Source: Heminiphilus faecis (lineage in GTDB: Bacteria; Bacteroidota; Bacteroidia; Bacteroidales; Muribaculaceae). Taken from it: a stretch of DNA of 64,000 bases. Below the pieces are notes generated by a model, which was given only the letters and a program-made list of their open reading frames with translations, did not search any database and was not told the origin of the DNA. How positions within the stretch are numbered: position 1 is the first letter of the stretch; every line of letters begins with the position of its first letter. The position numbers were made by a program, and so were the translations under genes. The stretch spans positions 1 through 64,000 of the forward strand of contig NZ_VSMC01000016.1 in the NCBI RefSeq assembly GCF_008728965.1, given 5' to 3'. Positions 1 to 8,069 of this stretch are shown piece after piece.

Positions 1-1
1 G

Positions 2-100
2 GCAGAACTTGACAGAATACAAGCAAAAATCAACAGAAGACCGCGAGAAAAATTAGGTTTCTCAGCGCCTCGTATTGAGTTCTTCAAACTATTGACTTAA
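2..100 (+). mobile_element. IS30-family transposase, C-terminal end
   Basis: The window opens inside a reading frame whose last 32 residues, AELDRIQAKINRRPREKLGF and then SAPRIEFFKLLT, match the end of IS30-family transposases (the N-R-R-P-R-x-x-L-G-F signature followed by a P-x-x-x-F motif). The stop codon is at 98-100. The insertion sequence continues to the left outside the window. Its right end must lie shortly after the stop, within roughly 100-125, but the terminal inverted repeat cannot be confirmed without the other end. The IS sits directly against a shortened AraC gene. Confidence 0.75.
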
Positions 101-112
101 TTTTGCACTTGC

Positions 113-754
113 TTGTTGACTCTACATGCTGAAAATGTGGAAGGATACGCTTTGTTGTTATCTTCTGATTATCTTGACGAATTACAGATAGAATTAAAAC
201 TCAGGGCAGATACGTATATGAATGTCAGGCATAATGCTGTAATACATTTGCCATATGAGGAAATAATCGAGTTAAAGCCATATTTTACATTATTACAGAA
301 GTATCTTCGGAAAAATAATCTGTATGTAGTAAAAGGGCTTGTACTTGCGGTCTCATATACAATAATATCCTTACATCAGGAGTATTGTGCGGAAGATAGA
401 GCTGAAAATTCGATTAATGAGCCTCGCGCGCAAAATATATTCGACCGGTTCATATATCTGCTTGATATATACCATACAAAAGAACGTTGTTTGAAATTTT
501 ATGCGGATAAAATGGCGATCACACCCAAATATATGTCGCATATGGTTAAAATTTTCAGTGGAAGAAATGCTTTGGAATGGCTTAACGAGTATGTGGTTTT
601 GGAAGCCAAATTGATGCTTAACTATACTAATCTAACGATTCAGGAGATTTCTTATAGATTGAATTTCCCTACACAATCATCTTTTGGAAAATATTTCAGA
701 AAACAAGTAGGCAACAGCCCCAAACAGTATAGGATGGCTATAAATAAGGAGTAG
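113..754 (+). pseudogene. AraC-family regulator, N-terminally truncated by IS
   Basis: The readable frame gives 213 residues. The last 100 or so form an AraC-type double helix-turn-helix, including a segment reading ALEWLNEYVVLEAKLMLNYT and the closing signature SFGKYFRKQVGNSPKQYR. AraC regulators are usually 280-300 residues, and the missing part is the start of the N-terminal sensor domain. The frame opens only about a dozen bases after the stop of an IS30 transposase, and its apparent start is a TTG. I infer that the IS inserted into the gene and removed its promoter and N-terminus. The C-terminal DNA-binding half is intact and could still be made from a fused transcript. The MFS exporter downstream may have been its target. 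Confidence 0.65.
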
Positions 755-824
755 AAGCCGCTTTATAATAGAGAAGTTTAAACCCATTGAGAGGCAGGAG
801 TGTTTTAATCGAAAAAGGTGGAAT

Positions 825-2087
825 ATGGATAATCATCATATAGAAAAACAACCGCAGCAACCGGAAACTTCTCAATCGTCACAGCAGGAACCTCCATTGC
901 GACCGGCACAGACCGATAAAAAGTATTATTGTTTTTTGGTACTGTATCTGGTACTTCTCAGTGCCTTGGGGTCGTTTGTCAACGACATGTACACACCTTC
1001 ACTTCCTGAGATGGCACGATATTTCCATTGTTCGGCATCGCAGGCGCAGCTTAGTCTTACATTCGGTATGATAGGCCTCGGTATAGGCCAGTTGTTGATG
1101 GGGCCGATTTCTGATCATTACGGGCGCAAGATTGTATTGGCGGTTTCGCTTATAGTCTTTATTGTGGGGGCGGTGGTTTCGATTTTCTCGCCCAACATGA
1201 CTGTATTTCTGTTATGTAGGTTTGTTCAGGGTGCGGGAGCGGCGGGAGGTTATTTTCTGGCTCGTACTATTCCCGCCGACATATATCAAGGACGGGAGTT
1301 GGCCAAATTGATGGCCCTTATCGGAGCGGTCAACGGTCTGGCACCGGCTTCGTCGCCTGTACTCGGCGGTGTTATAGCGGATTATGGCGGATGGAAGGCT
1401 GTATTCATCGTTCTCGCCGCTTTTGCTTTTTTGGTGCTTTGCATCTCTCCTAAACTCAAGGAGTCTCTTTATAGGCAGGACCGAACCTCATTGCCGTGGT
1501 ACAGGACCTTGCCCGGTTATATAAAGTTGATGAAGAATACTCAATTTATGGTACACATAAGCCTGAAGGGTTGTGCATTGGGTTTGCTTTTCAGCTATAT
1601 ATCGGCTGCGCCGTTCATCTTGGAGGTTCATTACGGATTCTCACAAACCATGTATGGTGTCATAATCGGATTGAACTCTTTGGCTTTGGCGGCGGGGTCA
1701 ATGCTGTCGTTACGGTTTAATCCGTTTAAAAATGCGGTCGTTATGGCTTCTGCCATACTATTGCCGTCAATTGGGGTAGGGGCCTATGCGCTATGGCACA
1801 TACACAGTTTTCTACTGTTTGAGATTTGTTCGGTTACGATGCTGTTTGCCGGAGGCATGATTTTCAGTGTCACAAATGCTCTTGCCATGAATGAAGGACG
1901 TACTCAGGCAGGAGAAGCCTCGGCTTTACTTGGTGTCGCCGGTTATCTTGTCGGTGCTATTGTAGCTCCGCTCGTGGGAATCGGAAATATCCTCCACAGT
2001 ACTGCAATTGTTTTTCTTGTGCTGCTTCTGTTTGTCATCGTATTTTCTGTGTGGACGTACTGTCTAAAATCAGACCTTAACCAATAA
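825..2087 (+). CDS. Bcr/CflA-type MFS drug exporter
   Basis: This 420-residue inner-membrane protein should be a proton-driven exporter of small toxic compounds. After a hydrophilic Gln/Pro-rich tail of about 35 residues come about 12 hydrophobic segments. The stretch SFVNDMYTPSLPEMARYF and the loop 2-3 motif GPISDHYGRK are typical of the Bcr/CflA branch of the major facilitator superfamily. The long polar N-terminal tail is unusual for the family. It lies 70 bases after the truncated AraC gene on the same strand, and its 3' side is closed by a hairpin shared with the convergent operon. The substrate cannot be told from sequence. Confidence 0.85.
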   Translation: MDNHHIEKQPQQPETSQSSQQEPPLRPAQTDKKYYCFLVLYLVLLSALGSFVNDMYTPSLPEMARYFHCSASQAQLSLTFGMIGLGIGQLLMGPISDHYGRKIVLAVSLIVFIVGAVVSIFSPNMTVFLLCRFVQGAGAAGGYFLARTIPADIYQGRELAKLMALIGAVNGLAPASSPVLGGVIADYGGWKAVFIVLAAFAFLVLCISPKLKESLYRQDRTSLPWYRTLPGYIKLMKNTQFMVHISLKGCALGLLFSYISAAPFILEVHYGFSQTMYGVIIGLNSLALAAGSMLSLRFNPFKNAVVMASAILLPSIGVGAYALWHIHSFLLFEICSVTMLFAGGMIFSVTNALAMNEGRTQAGEASALLGVAGYLVGAIVAPLVGIGNILHSTAIVFLVLLLFVIVFSVWTYCLKSDLNQ

Positions 2088-2120
2088 GTTCTGTCTAAAT
2101 AAGCTTTTTCAGCAGGCTAT

Positions 2121-2160
2121 TAAACAGACAAGGGCAAGTATTCCTGCCTTTGTCTGTTTA
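2121..2160. terminator. Bidirectional terminator between convergent genes
   Basis: Two 16-base arms (2121-2136 and 2145-2160) form a near-perfect inverted repeat with one G-T pair and an 8-base loop. It lies between the stop of the MFS exporter and the stop of the convergent cupin gene and would serve both strands. Confidence 0.7.
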
Positions 2161-2176
2161 TATATGAATACATCCG

Positions 2177-2998
2177 CTATTTTAGGTTGTTGTATTCGTT
2201 GTCAGTTACCGGTTCAAGCCATTCAGTTGAGTTGTTCTCGCCCGGCAACTCAAATGCAAGATGTGAAAACCAACTGTCAGTTGCGGCTCCGTGCCAGTGT
2301 TTTACGTTTGCAGGAATGTGAATGACGGTGCCCGGCAGTATCTCCTGTGCCGGTTTTCCTTCTTCCTGATACCAGCCTCGTCCGCCAACTCCGACAAGCA
2401 TCTGGCCTCCGCCGGTTGTGGCGTGATGTATATGCCAGTTGTTGCGGCAGCCCGGCTCGAAGGTGACATTAAAGAAGGGTATATGCTGTGTGGATATCGG
2501 GGCAATATAACTGTTGCCTGTGAAATACTTTGCATAAGCAGTATTGGGCTCACCTATAGGAAAAATCATAGTACGAGCAAAGGCAGATTTGGCGTCATCG
2601 CCATTCTTGTCATCGTTCCACACTTCCTTGGCAAGATTAAAGGCGGCCCATGCTTTCGGCCATCCTGCATAAAAGGCTATATGGGTGATAATCTCGGCTA
2701 TCTCTGTGCGGCTGATCCCGTTTTGCTTCGCTGTCGCAAGATGGTATTTCAACGAGTTGTCGGTTATGCCCATGGATATGAGCGATGTTATTGTCACAAG
2801 GCTGCGGTCGCGCAGCGAAAGGAGGTCGTTGCGGCTCCATACTTCGCCGAAAAGGATGTCATCGTTAAGGTGAGCGAACTCCGGGGCAAAATCGCCGAGC
2901 TGCTGATGTCCGGCGGTCTGTACGATTTTTTGCTGAGCCATAATGTTAGTCATTAAAAAACTGAATAATATTATTGAGATTATCCTATTGGTCATCAT
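2177..2998 (-). CDS. Carboxymuconolactone decarboxylase-cupin fusion, secreted
   Basis: The 273-residue protein starts with a signal peptide of about 21 residues ending near NIMAQ. Residues about 35-130 resemble the helical CMD/AhpD fold (RDRSLVTITSLISMG and a second helical part), without the CxxC pair of AhpD. Residues about 165-260 are a cupin with metal-ligand pattern HIHHATTGG and a later HIPANVKHWHG. Fusions of this kind occur in many Bacteroidetes next to short-chain oxidoreductases or hydrolases. The reaction is unknown. Its first codon overlaps the stop of the upstream hydrolase gene (ATGA at 2995-2998), so the two are translated together. Confidence 0.8.
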   Translation of the reverse strand: MMTNRIISIILFSFLMTNIMAQQKIVQTAGHQQLGDFAPEFAHLNDDILFGEVWSRNDLLSLRDRSLVTITSLISMGITDNSLKYHLATAKQNGISRTEIAEIITHIAFYAGWPKAWAAFNLAKEVWNDDKNGDDAKSAFARTMIFPIGEPNTAYAKYFTGNSYIAPISTQHIPFFNVTFEPGCRNNWHIHHATTGGGQMLVGVGGRGWYQEEGKPAQEILPGTVIHIPANVKHWHGAATDSWFSHLAFELPGENNSTEWLEPVTDNEYNNLK

Positions 2999-4068
2999 TT
3001 CATATTTTTATTGAAGAATGCCGCTATTTTATCAAACGGTATTTTGTCAAGATTGTCGTATAGGTCACAATGATTGGCGTCTGCAACGATAAGAAGCTCT
3101 TTGTTGTCGCCATGCAGCTTTTTGAAAGCATCTTCGCCAAAATAGCGTGAATGGGCCTTCTCGCCATGTACGACCATCACTGCGTTGCGTATCTCTGATG
3201 CGCGGCTCAGAAGCGGGAAATTGATGAAAGGCAGGTTGGATGTGAAGTTCCAGCCGTCGGTAGAGTTGCCCGACCGGGAGTGGAATCCGCGTGGCGTCTT
3301 ATAGTAGGCATAATAGTCTTTTACAAACTGCGGGGCATCTGCGGGAAGCGGATCGACCACTCCGCCGGCTCGTTTATAAGAACCGTTACGATAATCCTCG
3401 GTGCGCTGTGAGGTCATAGCTTCAAGCATCTTATAGCGGGCGTCCGGATTGTCGTTGGCATCGAAATAACCATTGGATGTGCAACGGCTGATGTCGTACA
3501 TAGTAGAGGCGACGGTAGCTTTGATGCGTGGGTCGTTGGCGACAGCATTTATGGCTAAACCGCCGAAACCGCAAATACCGAGTATGCCGATGCGGTCGGC
3601 ATCCACGTCGGACTGAACCGACAGAAAATCAACGGCAGCTGAGAAATCCTCGGTATTGATGTCGGGCGAGGCCACGCGACGGGGCATACCTCCGCTCTCA
3701 CCGGTGAACGAGGGGTCGAAGGCGATGGTAAGGAATCCTCGCTCGGCAAGTTGCTGTGCATACAGCCCGCTCGATTGTTCTTTCACTGCTCCGAAAGGCC
3801 CGCTGATGGCTATTGCCGGCAGTTTGCCCTCGGCATCTTTGGGTTTATACATGTCGGCTGCAAGCGTGACGCCATAACGGTTGACGAACGTCACCTTGTA
3901 ATGCTCCACCTTGTCGCTCTTGGGGAATGTCTTGTCCCATTCCTGAGTCAACTCCTGATGTTCCAAAGTAGCCTTGGAAGTGTTTGTATTGGCATTGTTC
4001 ATATTTTGAGAATTTAGAGTCATGAGCGATGTCACAAGCATGGCTGTTGTTATAACTGTTTTATTCAT
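2995..4068 (-). CDS. Alpha/beta hydrolase, secreted
   Basis: A 357-residue protein with an N-terminal signal-like segment (MNKTVITTAMLVTSLMTLNS) followed by an alpha/beta hydrolase domain of the YcjY/dienelactone-hydrolase type. The nucleophile elbow reads GILGICGFGGLA. The position where most relatives carry Ser is Phe, leaving a Cys two residues earlier, so either Cys is the nucleophile or the protein is not a classical hydrolase. The C-terminal part holds VVHGEKAHSRYF and a final His in DANHCDLYD. It is the first gene of a two-gene operon with the CMD-cupin fusion and is divergent from an AraC regulator that probably controls it. Confidence 0.8.
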   Translation of the reverse strand: MNKTVITTAMLVTSLMTLNSQNMNNANTNTSKATLEHQELTQEWDKTFPKSDKVEHYKVTFVNRYGVTLAADMYKPKDAEGKLPAIAISGPFGAVKEQSSGLYAQQLAERGFLTIAFDPSFTGESGGMPRRVASPDINTEDFSAAVDFLSVQSDVDADRIGILGICGFGGLAINAVANDPRIKATVASTMYDISRCTSNGYFDANDNPDARYKMLEAMTSQRTEDYRNGSYKRAGGVVDPLPADAPQFVKDYYAYYKTPRGFHSRSGNSTDGWNFTSNLPFINFPLLSRASEIRNAVMVVHGEKAHSRYFGEDAFKKLHGDNKELLIVADANHCDLYDNLDKIPFDKIAAFFNKNMK

Positions 4069-4099
4069 GTACTTAAAAGCAATTCTTTATTTGTCAGTG

Positions 4100-4107
4100 C
4101 AAAATTA
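4100..4107 (-). promoter_or_regulatory. -7 box of the hydrolase operon promoter
   Basis: On the minus strand this reads TAATTTTG, matching the Bacteroidetes -7 consensus TAnnTTTG. It lies 32 bases before the hydrolase ATG at 4068. I see no clear TTTG -33 box at the usual spacing, which would fit an activator-dependent promoter. Confidence 0.6.
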
Positions 4108-4127
4108 GGTAGTACCCGTTAATTGGG

Positions 4128-4155
4128 CTTACCACAATTATGGTAGAACTTACCA
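4128..4155 (+). promoter_or_regulatory. Candidate AraC operator, direct repeats 21 bp apart
   Basis: CTTACCA occurs at 4128-4134 and again at 4149-4155, exactly 21 bases apart (two helical turns), between the divergent hydrolase and AraC genes. The first copy also sits in a near-palindrome, ACCACAATTATGGT. Tandem half-sites with this phase are typical of AraC-family operators. The assignment is an inference. Confidence 0.4.
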
Positions 4156-4193
4156 TATTTGAAGAAGATGATAAAAACCTGAAATATAATGAC

Positions 4194-4201
4194 TAATTTT
4201 G
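4194..4201 (+). promoter_or_regulatory. -7 box of the AraC gene promoter
   Basis: TAATTTTG ends only four bases before the ATG at 4206. Transcription would then begin at or next to the start codon, giving a leaderless or nearly leaderless message. Confidence 0.5.
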
Positions 4202-4205
4202 CGGC

Positions 4206-5120
4206 ATGCAAACAGACACAACAATAAAACTCGATTCAATCGACGCATATAATAAACTGTATGGGCTGACGACGCTTCATCCGCTTGTCACGGTCATAGA
4301 TCTTAAAAAAGCCACTAAAAAGATCGACCGCATGAGGATAAATTATGGCGTGTATGCTCTGTTTCTTAAAAACGGGGTGAATTGCACTCTGAAATATGGC
4401 CGCGAGTACTATGATTATCAGGAGGGCACTATTGTAAGTTTTTATCCGGGGCAGGTAATTGATGTTGACAGCACGGGAGAACCGACGGCTCTTGATGTTG
4501 TGGGACTGATGTTTCACCCTGATTTGATATGCGGAACACCTCTTGCATCAAAAATCGGCAGTTTCGGTTTCTTCAGTTATTCTCAAAGGGAGGCTCTCCA
4601 TCTGTCGGAAGCTGAACGGAAGTTGTTTTTGGACTGTCTTGCAAAAATAAGTCTGGAATTGGAACATCCTGTTGACAACCATTCCGCTGATCTGATTTCA
4701 GCCAACATTCAGCTTCTTCTTGAGTATATGAGCCGGTTTTATGATCGTCAGTTTATAACGCGCCATAAAGTGAACTCATCTGTCGTTGCAGCTTTTGAGA
4801 AAGAGTTGTCAAGGATTTATTCCGCCGGTGCAACCTTGAATGAAGTACCTAAAGTTTCATACTTTGCAGATAAAGCAAACCTTACACCGGGATATTTCGG
4901 TGACCTTATAAAACGGGAAACAGGAAGCTCCCCGCAAGACATCATAAAACTTTATATCATCAATGAAGCCAAGCGGCGTCTGGCTTCTACCGATGCCGAC
5001 ATCAGCGTTATAGCATATGACCTCGGATTTCAGTATCCCCAACATTTCACACGGCTATTCAAGCGAGTCACAGGTAAAAGCCCGATTGTATTCAGAAATG
5101 AATTTTATACCAATAACTAA
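4206..5120 (+). CDS. AraC-family transcriptional regulator
   Basis: This is a full-length 304-residue AraC regulator. Residues about 15-170 form the N-terminal sensor domain, opening with YNKLYGLTTLHPLVTVIDL, which is common in Bacteroidetes members. Residues about 200-300 hold the two helix-turn-helix motifs, with the conserved IAYDLGFQYPQHFTRLFKR and the closing GKSPIVFRNEF. It is divergent from the hydrolase and CMD-cupin operon across 137 bases containing two directly repeated half-sites, so it most likely regulates that operon and itself. The inducer is unknown. Confidence 0.88.
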   Translation: MQTDTTIKLDSIDAYNKLYGLTTLHPLVTVIDLKKATKKIDRMRINYGVYALFLKNGVNCTLKYGREYYDYQEGTIVSFYPGQVIDVDSTGEPTALDVVGLMFHPDLICGTPLASKIGSFGFFSYSQREALHLSEAERKLFLDCLAKISLELEHPVDNHSADLISANIQLLLEYMSRFYDRQFITRHKVNSSVVAAFEKELSRIYSAGATLNEVPKVSYFADKANLTPGYFGDLIKRETGSSPQDIIKLYIINEAKRRLASTDADISVIAYDLGFQYPQHFTRLFKRVTGKSPIVFRNEFYTNN

Positions 5121-5443
5121 ACGTATGAGACATTTAGGGGATATGACGACTTATATCGCCATTAATTGAGAGGTTGTAACATTACTTACATTGTATGCCT
5201 GTGGAATAGGCAATATACTCAAAAAAAGATCTGACATCAGGTATATTAAATTGTGCTTTATCCGAAAAACAAATCTGAAACTGAACAGAAACTTTTGTGA
5301 AAACTGGGGAGCCGACTCTATACATTGATTTTTCTGTAGTATTTTCGCTAATGTTTCACTCGCTGGCGAAATCTGCTAATCCGCACTTAATTAATTAGTT
5401 GTGACCTTTGGGAGTTATCTGCGCTGAAATTCGTCTCAAAAAA
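5121..5443. other. Gene-free stretch before tRNA-Lys
   Basis: There is no convincing reading frame here. I see one small stem (TTTCGC with GCGAAA near 5345-5380) and otherwise AT-rich sequence. This is probably the 3' region of the AraC gene and the upstream flank of the tRNA. Confidence 0.5.
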
Positions 5444-5475
5444 TTTGCAATATTCAAAAAAACTCCTTAACTTTG
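5444..5475 (+). promoter_or_regulatory. Promoter of tRNA-Lys
   Basis: TTTG at 5444-5447, a 20-base spacer and TAACTTTG at 5468-5475 give a full Bacteroidetes housekeeping promoter, 20 bases ahead of the tRNA. Confidence 0.75.
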
Positions 5476-5495
5476 CATCGCTTTTAACAAATAAC

Positions 5496-5568
5496 GATTC
5501 GCTAGCTCAGTTGGTAGAGCACAACACTTTTAATGTTGGGGTCCTGGGTTCGAGCCCCAGGCGGATCA
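5496..5568 (+). tRNA. tRNA-Lys (anticodon TTT)
   Basis: The 73-base sequence folds as a complete cloverleaf. The acceptor arms GATTCGC and GCGGATC pair with one G-T. The D stem is GCTC/GAGC, and the anticodon stem is CAACA/TGTTG around the loop CTTTTAA (anticodon TTT). The T stem is CTGGG/CCCAG with loop TTCGAGC. The discriminator base is A and CCA is not encoded. A tyrosine integrase follows 500 bases downstream pointing away, the usual arrangement when an element integrates into a tRNA 3' end. The matching second copy of the 3' end is not in the window. Confidence 0.95.
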
Positions 5569-5592
5569 CGAAAGGGTTCGGAAGAACACCGC

Positions 5593-5632
5593 AAAGCACT
5601 GAAATCAGTTGATTTTCAGTGCTTTTCTTTTT
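5593..5632 (+). terminator. Rho-independent terminator after tRNA-Lys
   Basis: Arms AAAGCACTGAAA (5593-5604) and TTTCAGTGCTTT (5614-5625) form a perfect 12-base-pair stem with a 9-base loop, followed by a T-rich tail. Confidence 0.85.
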
Positions 5633-5671
5633 GGTGAAATTGCAGGATAACGCAGAATATTACCTACAGGC

Positions 5672-5978
5672 GTGTACAAAACGTGTACATCGTGTTTCGT
5701 GTACAAAAATGTACACGGTTACACGGAAAGGCCCGCAACAGGTTGAGGACTGCACATTTGCAGAAATTCAACTTTGAAAAAGTGGGGTTCTGCGGGCGGG
5801 AACGCGACCCTCGACCCACAATTCGGGTGTGACATGGCGAATTTTAACTTTATTTAAGATTTAGTCTTGTCCGATGATTTTGTCTGTCGTCCCTGCTGTG
5901 GTCTTCCCCATTCTGCCGTGTGAAATTCGTGTACAATGTTAAATCTCGCTGAAAAATCGGCCGGATGTACACGGTTAC
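5672..5978. repeat. GTGTACA / ATGTACACGGTTAC repeats, candidate integrase arm sites
   Basis: GTGTACA occurs at 5672, 5683, 5699 and 5929. The 14-base word ATGTACACGGTTAC occurs at 5709-5722 and again at 5965-5978. The cluster fills the 435-base gap between the tRNA terminator and the integrase gene, where arm-type binding sites of tyrosine integrases and excisionase sites are expected. No gene is seen in the gap. Confidence 0.55.
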
Positions 5979-6067
5979 GCCATCTCCGGAGTATCATGTT
6001 CCGAAGCGCATTTGGAATCCGGGTTAAAAATGAGTATCTTTAAGTAACCATTAAACCCGTAAGTAAC

Positions 6068-7306
6068 ATGACAAACAACCCTTATTTCACCCTGACCTTC
6101 TTCACAAGGAAGCCAAGGTCGGAAGGCTACACCGACCACAAGGTGTATGTCAGAATTTCAGTGGCAGGTCAGCAGACTGACCTCGCCATAGGCCGCTCGG
6201 TCAATCCTGAGAACTGGGACCAGAAACGCAAGCTCTCGAAAGGTCGCTCCCGGCGCGATCTGGAGCTGAACAAGTACCTCGATGAGATACGGGCCAGATT
6301 TTGTGAGATACATACCAATCTCGTCCGTGAGAAGAAACTCGTCAACCCTATTGTTATGCGCGACCTGTTTCTCGGCAAAGTTGAGAAGCCTAAGATGCTA
6401 TGTGAGATTTTCACTGAATCCAACGTAAAGAGAAAAGAGGAAATGGAACGTGGCGATATGGTCAATGCAACCTATCTGCGCTGGGAACGTTGCGTAACAT
6501 ACCTCGGTGAGTTCCTGCGTCTGACTATGAATGTCGATGATATTCCGGTAAGGGATGTCACGGCAGGAATGATAGATGATTTCGAGCATTTTCTGCGTGT
6601 CAGCAAGAACTGCGCCAACAACACGGCTGTGAAGTACCTCCGCTATCTCAAGAACACTATCCAGTATGCCATCGCGCATAAGTGGATAACAGAAGACCCG
6701 TTCATCGGCAGGAAGTTCCACCGCACTCAGGCGAAACGCCAATTTCTGACTGAGGCTGAGATTATGGAGATTCTCAAACTCGACTTCTCCATGATGCCGC
6801 GTCTGGAACTTGTCAGGGACACATTCGTGTTCTGCTGCTTCACCGGCCTTGCATTCTGCGATATAAAATCGCTTCAATGGAGCGACATAGAGAAAGACCG
6901 CGACGGCAATATGTGGATACGCAAGTCCCGCGAGAAAACCGGCGAGTTGAGTATCATACCGATGTTGGAGGTACCGCGTCAGATAACCGACAAATATGTC
7001 AACCATCCCGTTGCAGTATCTACAGGAGTAGTACTTCCCGTATGTTCCAATCAGAAAATGAACGCTTATCTCAAAGAGATTGCGGATCTCGCAAAGATAA
7101 CCAAGCCTCTGACCACCCATATCGCGCGACACACTTTCGCGTCTCTGTCGCTCAACAACCATGTCCCTCTCGAATCAATCCAGAAGATGCTCGGACACAG
7201 CGACATCAAGACAACGCAAATCTACGCAAAGATTCAAGACCAGACCGTCTATGAGGATATGCAGACCATGCGCAACCGATTTGACAGACTGAGCATTAAC
7301 AGATGA
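6068..7306 (+). CDS. int: Tyrosine integrase of the ICE
   Basis: This 412-residue site-specific recombinase should integrate and excise the element. It has an N-terminal arm-binding domain (residues about 5-95), a SAM-like core-binding domain (about 105-205) and a catalytic domain (about 220-405). The catalytic part shows HIARHTFASLSL (His and the second Arg), then LGHSDIKTTQIYAKI with the nucleophile Tyr. The first catalytic Arg, normally in TGLR, is Ala (TGLAFCDI), as in IntDOT-type integrases of Bacteroides, where this Arg is absent. It is transcribed away from tRNA-Lys, and arm-like repeats lie directly upstream. Confidence 0.93.
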   Translation: MTNNPYFTLTFFTRKPRSEGYTDHKVYVRISVAGQQTDLAIGRSVNPENWDQKRKLSKGRSRRDLELNKYLDEIRARFCEIHTNLVREKKLVNPIVMRDLFLGKVEKPKMLCEIFTESNVKRKEEMERGDMVNATYLRWERCVTYLGEFLRLTMNVDDIPVRDVTAGMIDDFEHFLRVSKNCANNTAVKYLRYLKNTIQYAIAHKWITEDPFIGRKFHRTQAKRQFLTEAEIMEILKLDFSMMPRLELVRDTFVFCCFTGLAFCDIKSLQWSDIEKDRDGNMWIRKSREKTGELSIIPMLEVPRQITDKYVNHPVAVSTGVVLPVCSNQKMNAYLKEIADLAKITKPLTTHIARHTFASLSLNNHVPLESIQKMLGHSDIKTTQIYAKIQDQTVYEDMQTMRNRFDRLSINR

Positions 7307-7325
7307 CATCAATATCAGATAACTG

Positions 7326-7366
7326 AAAAGGGAGAGCTACCGGTCGATTCGGTAACTCTCCCTTTT
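7326..7366. terminator. Terminator between integrase and convergent HTH gene
   Basis: A 17-base inverted repeat (7326-7342 and 7350-7366, one mismatch) starts with A4 and ends with T4, so it can stop transcription in both directions. It overlaps the last codons of the small minus-strand HTH gene. Confidence 0.75.
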
Positions 7367-7655
7367 AATATTTGGGTATGTAGATTGAGGACAAGTATTC
7401 CGCTATATCCTTTTCTTCATAAAGTATCTTTCCGTCAAGACGATAGAACGGAATAATGCCTCTGTCGCGGAAGTCCTGCAATGTTCGGCGCGAAATGCCA
7501 AGTCTTTCCGATAATTGGGCATCGGTCATAAAGCGTTTGCCCATCAGGAATGGTTTATATTCCAATGCTATTTCCTCCAGCATCTCAATATTTCGCCTTC
7601 CCATCGAGAGGAATTTTCTTATAACGTCATGTTCTTTGTCATATATTTCTTTCAC
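7365..7655 (-). CDS. Small helix-turn-helix protein, excisionase-like
   Basis: A 96-residue protein whose residues about 40-90 form a MerR/excisionase-type winged HTH: MTDAQLSERLGISRRTLQDF, then FYRLDGKILYEEKDIAEYL. Proteins of this kind flank integrases in Bacteroidetes ICEs and act as recombination directionality factors or regulators (compare Xis2c/Xis2d and Exc regulation in CTnDOT). It overlaps the upstream HTH gene by 17 bases, so both are co-expressed. Its exact role is inferred from position. Confidence 0.75.
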   Translation of the reverse strand: MKEIYDKEHDVIRKFLSMGRRNIEMLEEIALEYKPFLMGKRFMTDAQLSERLGISRRTLQDFRDRGIIPFYRLDGKILYEEKDIAEYLSSIYIPKY

Positions 7656-7926
7656 TCTTGCCTTTGTTTATTTTTGAATATACGTCCTCTGACTTGTAAA
7701 AACATTTCCGTCCATGTTTGACGTAGCCGAGTTGTCCGAGCGTTTTCATAGTTCTCACTTTCCGGGTTGAAACACATAGCAGTTCCGCGACGGTCTCAGT
7801 TGGAATCCATTTGCCGGATTGGATTGAGCGGCACTTCTCATACATCGCCGCAATCAAAAGGGACTGATACTCCATTATCTCGAACATTGCATCAAGTGCC
7901 TCTTTGTCGATTCTTACGTATTCCAA
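7639..7926 (-). CDS. Small helix-turn-helix protein, excisionase-like
   Basis: A 95-residue protein. After a helical N-terminus (residues 1-35) comes an HTH_17-type domain with WIPTETVAELLCVSTRKVRT and the wing YVKHGRKCFYKSEDV. It forms a pair with the next HTH gene and lies between the integrase and the topoisomerase-like gene. This arrangement of two small HTH genes resembles excision modules of CTnDOT-like elements. I infer a role in control of excision. It is not certain which of the two would be the directionality factor. Confidence 0.72.
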   Translation of the reverse strand: MEYVRIDKEALDAMFEIMEYQSLLIAAMYEKCRSIQSGKWIPTETVAELLCVSTRKVRTMKTLGQLGYVKHGRKCFYKSEDVYSKINKGKSERNI

Positions 7927-7954
7927 TGTTTAGCGGTTTCAATTGTGACCGAGT

Positions 7955-7985
7955 GAAAAAAGAAGGCGGAGTCCCCTCCGCCTTC
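7955..7985 (-). terminator. Terminator of the topoisomerase-like operon
   Basis: A perfect 10-base-pair GC-rich stem (7962-7971 and 7976-7985) with a 4-base loop is followed on the minus strand by T6. It lies 85 bases after the stop of the topoisomerase-like gene. Confidence 0.8.
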
Positions 7986-8069
7986 AACCACTAAATCCGC
8001 AAGTCGTATGTTACATAGACTGCGATTCGATTGCGAATTTAGTGAATTATTTTCAAACGGCGGTTATTT

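Noticed and set aside
2291-2956. Long open frame opposite the CMD-cupin gene
   Set aside because: It is antisense to a clear secreted CMD-cupin protein and has no recognisable domain or promoter. It is a shadow of the codon bias.
5770-5830. Sequence resembling a tRNA 3' end on the minus strand (GGGAACGCGACCC, CGACCCAC)
   Set aside because: It does not fold into a cloverleaf: the T arm is too short and the anticodon stem does not close. Kept only as a possible old att remnant.
6398-7162. 254-residue open frame opposite the integrase
   Set aside because: It is complementary to the catalytic domain of the integrase. No start signal or domain.
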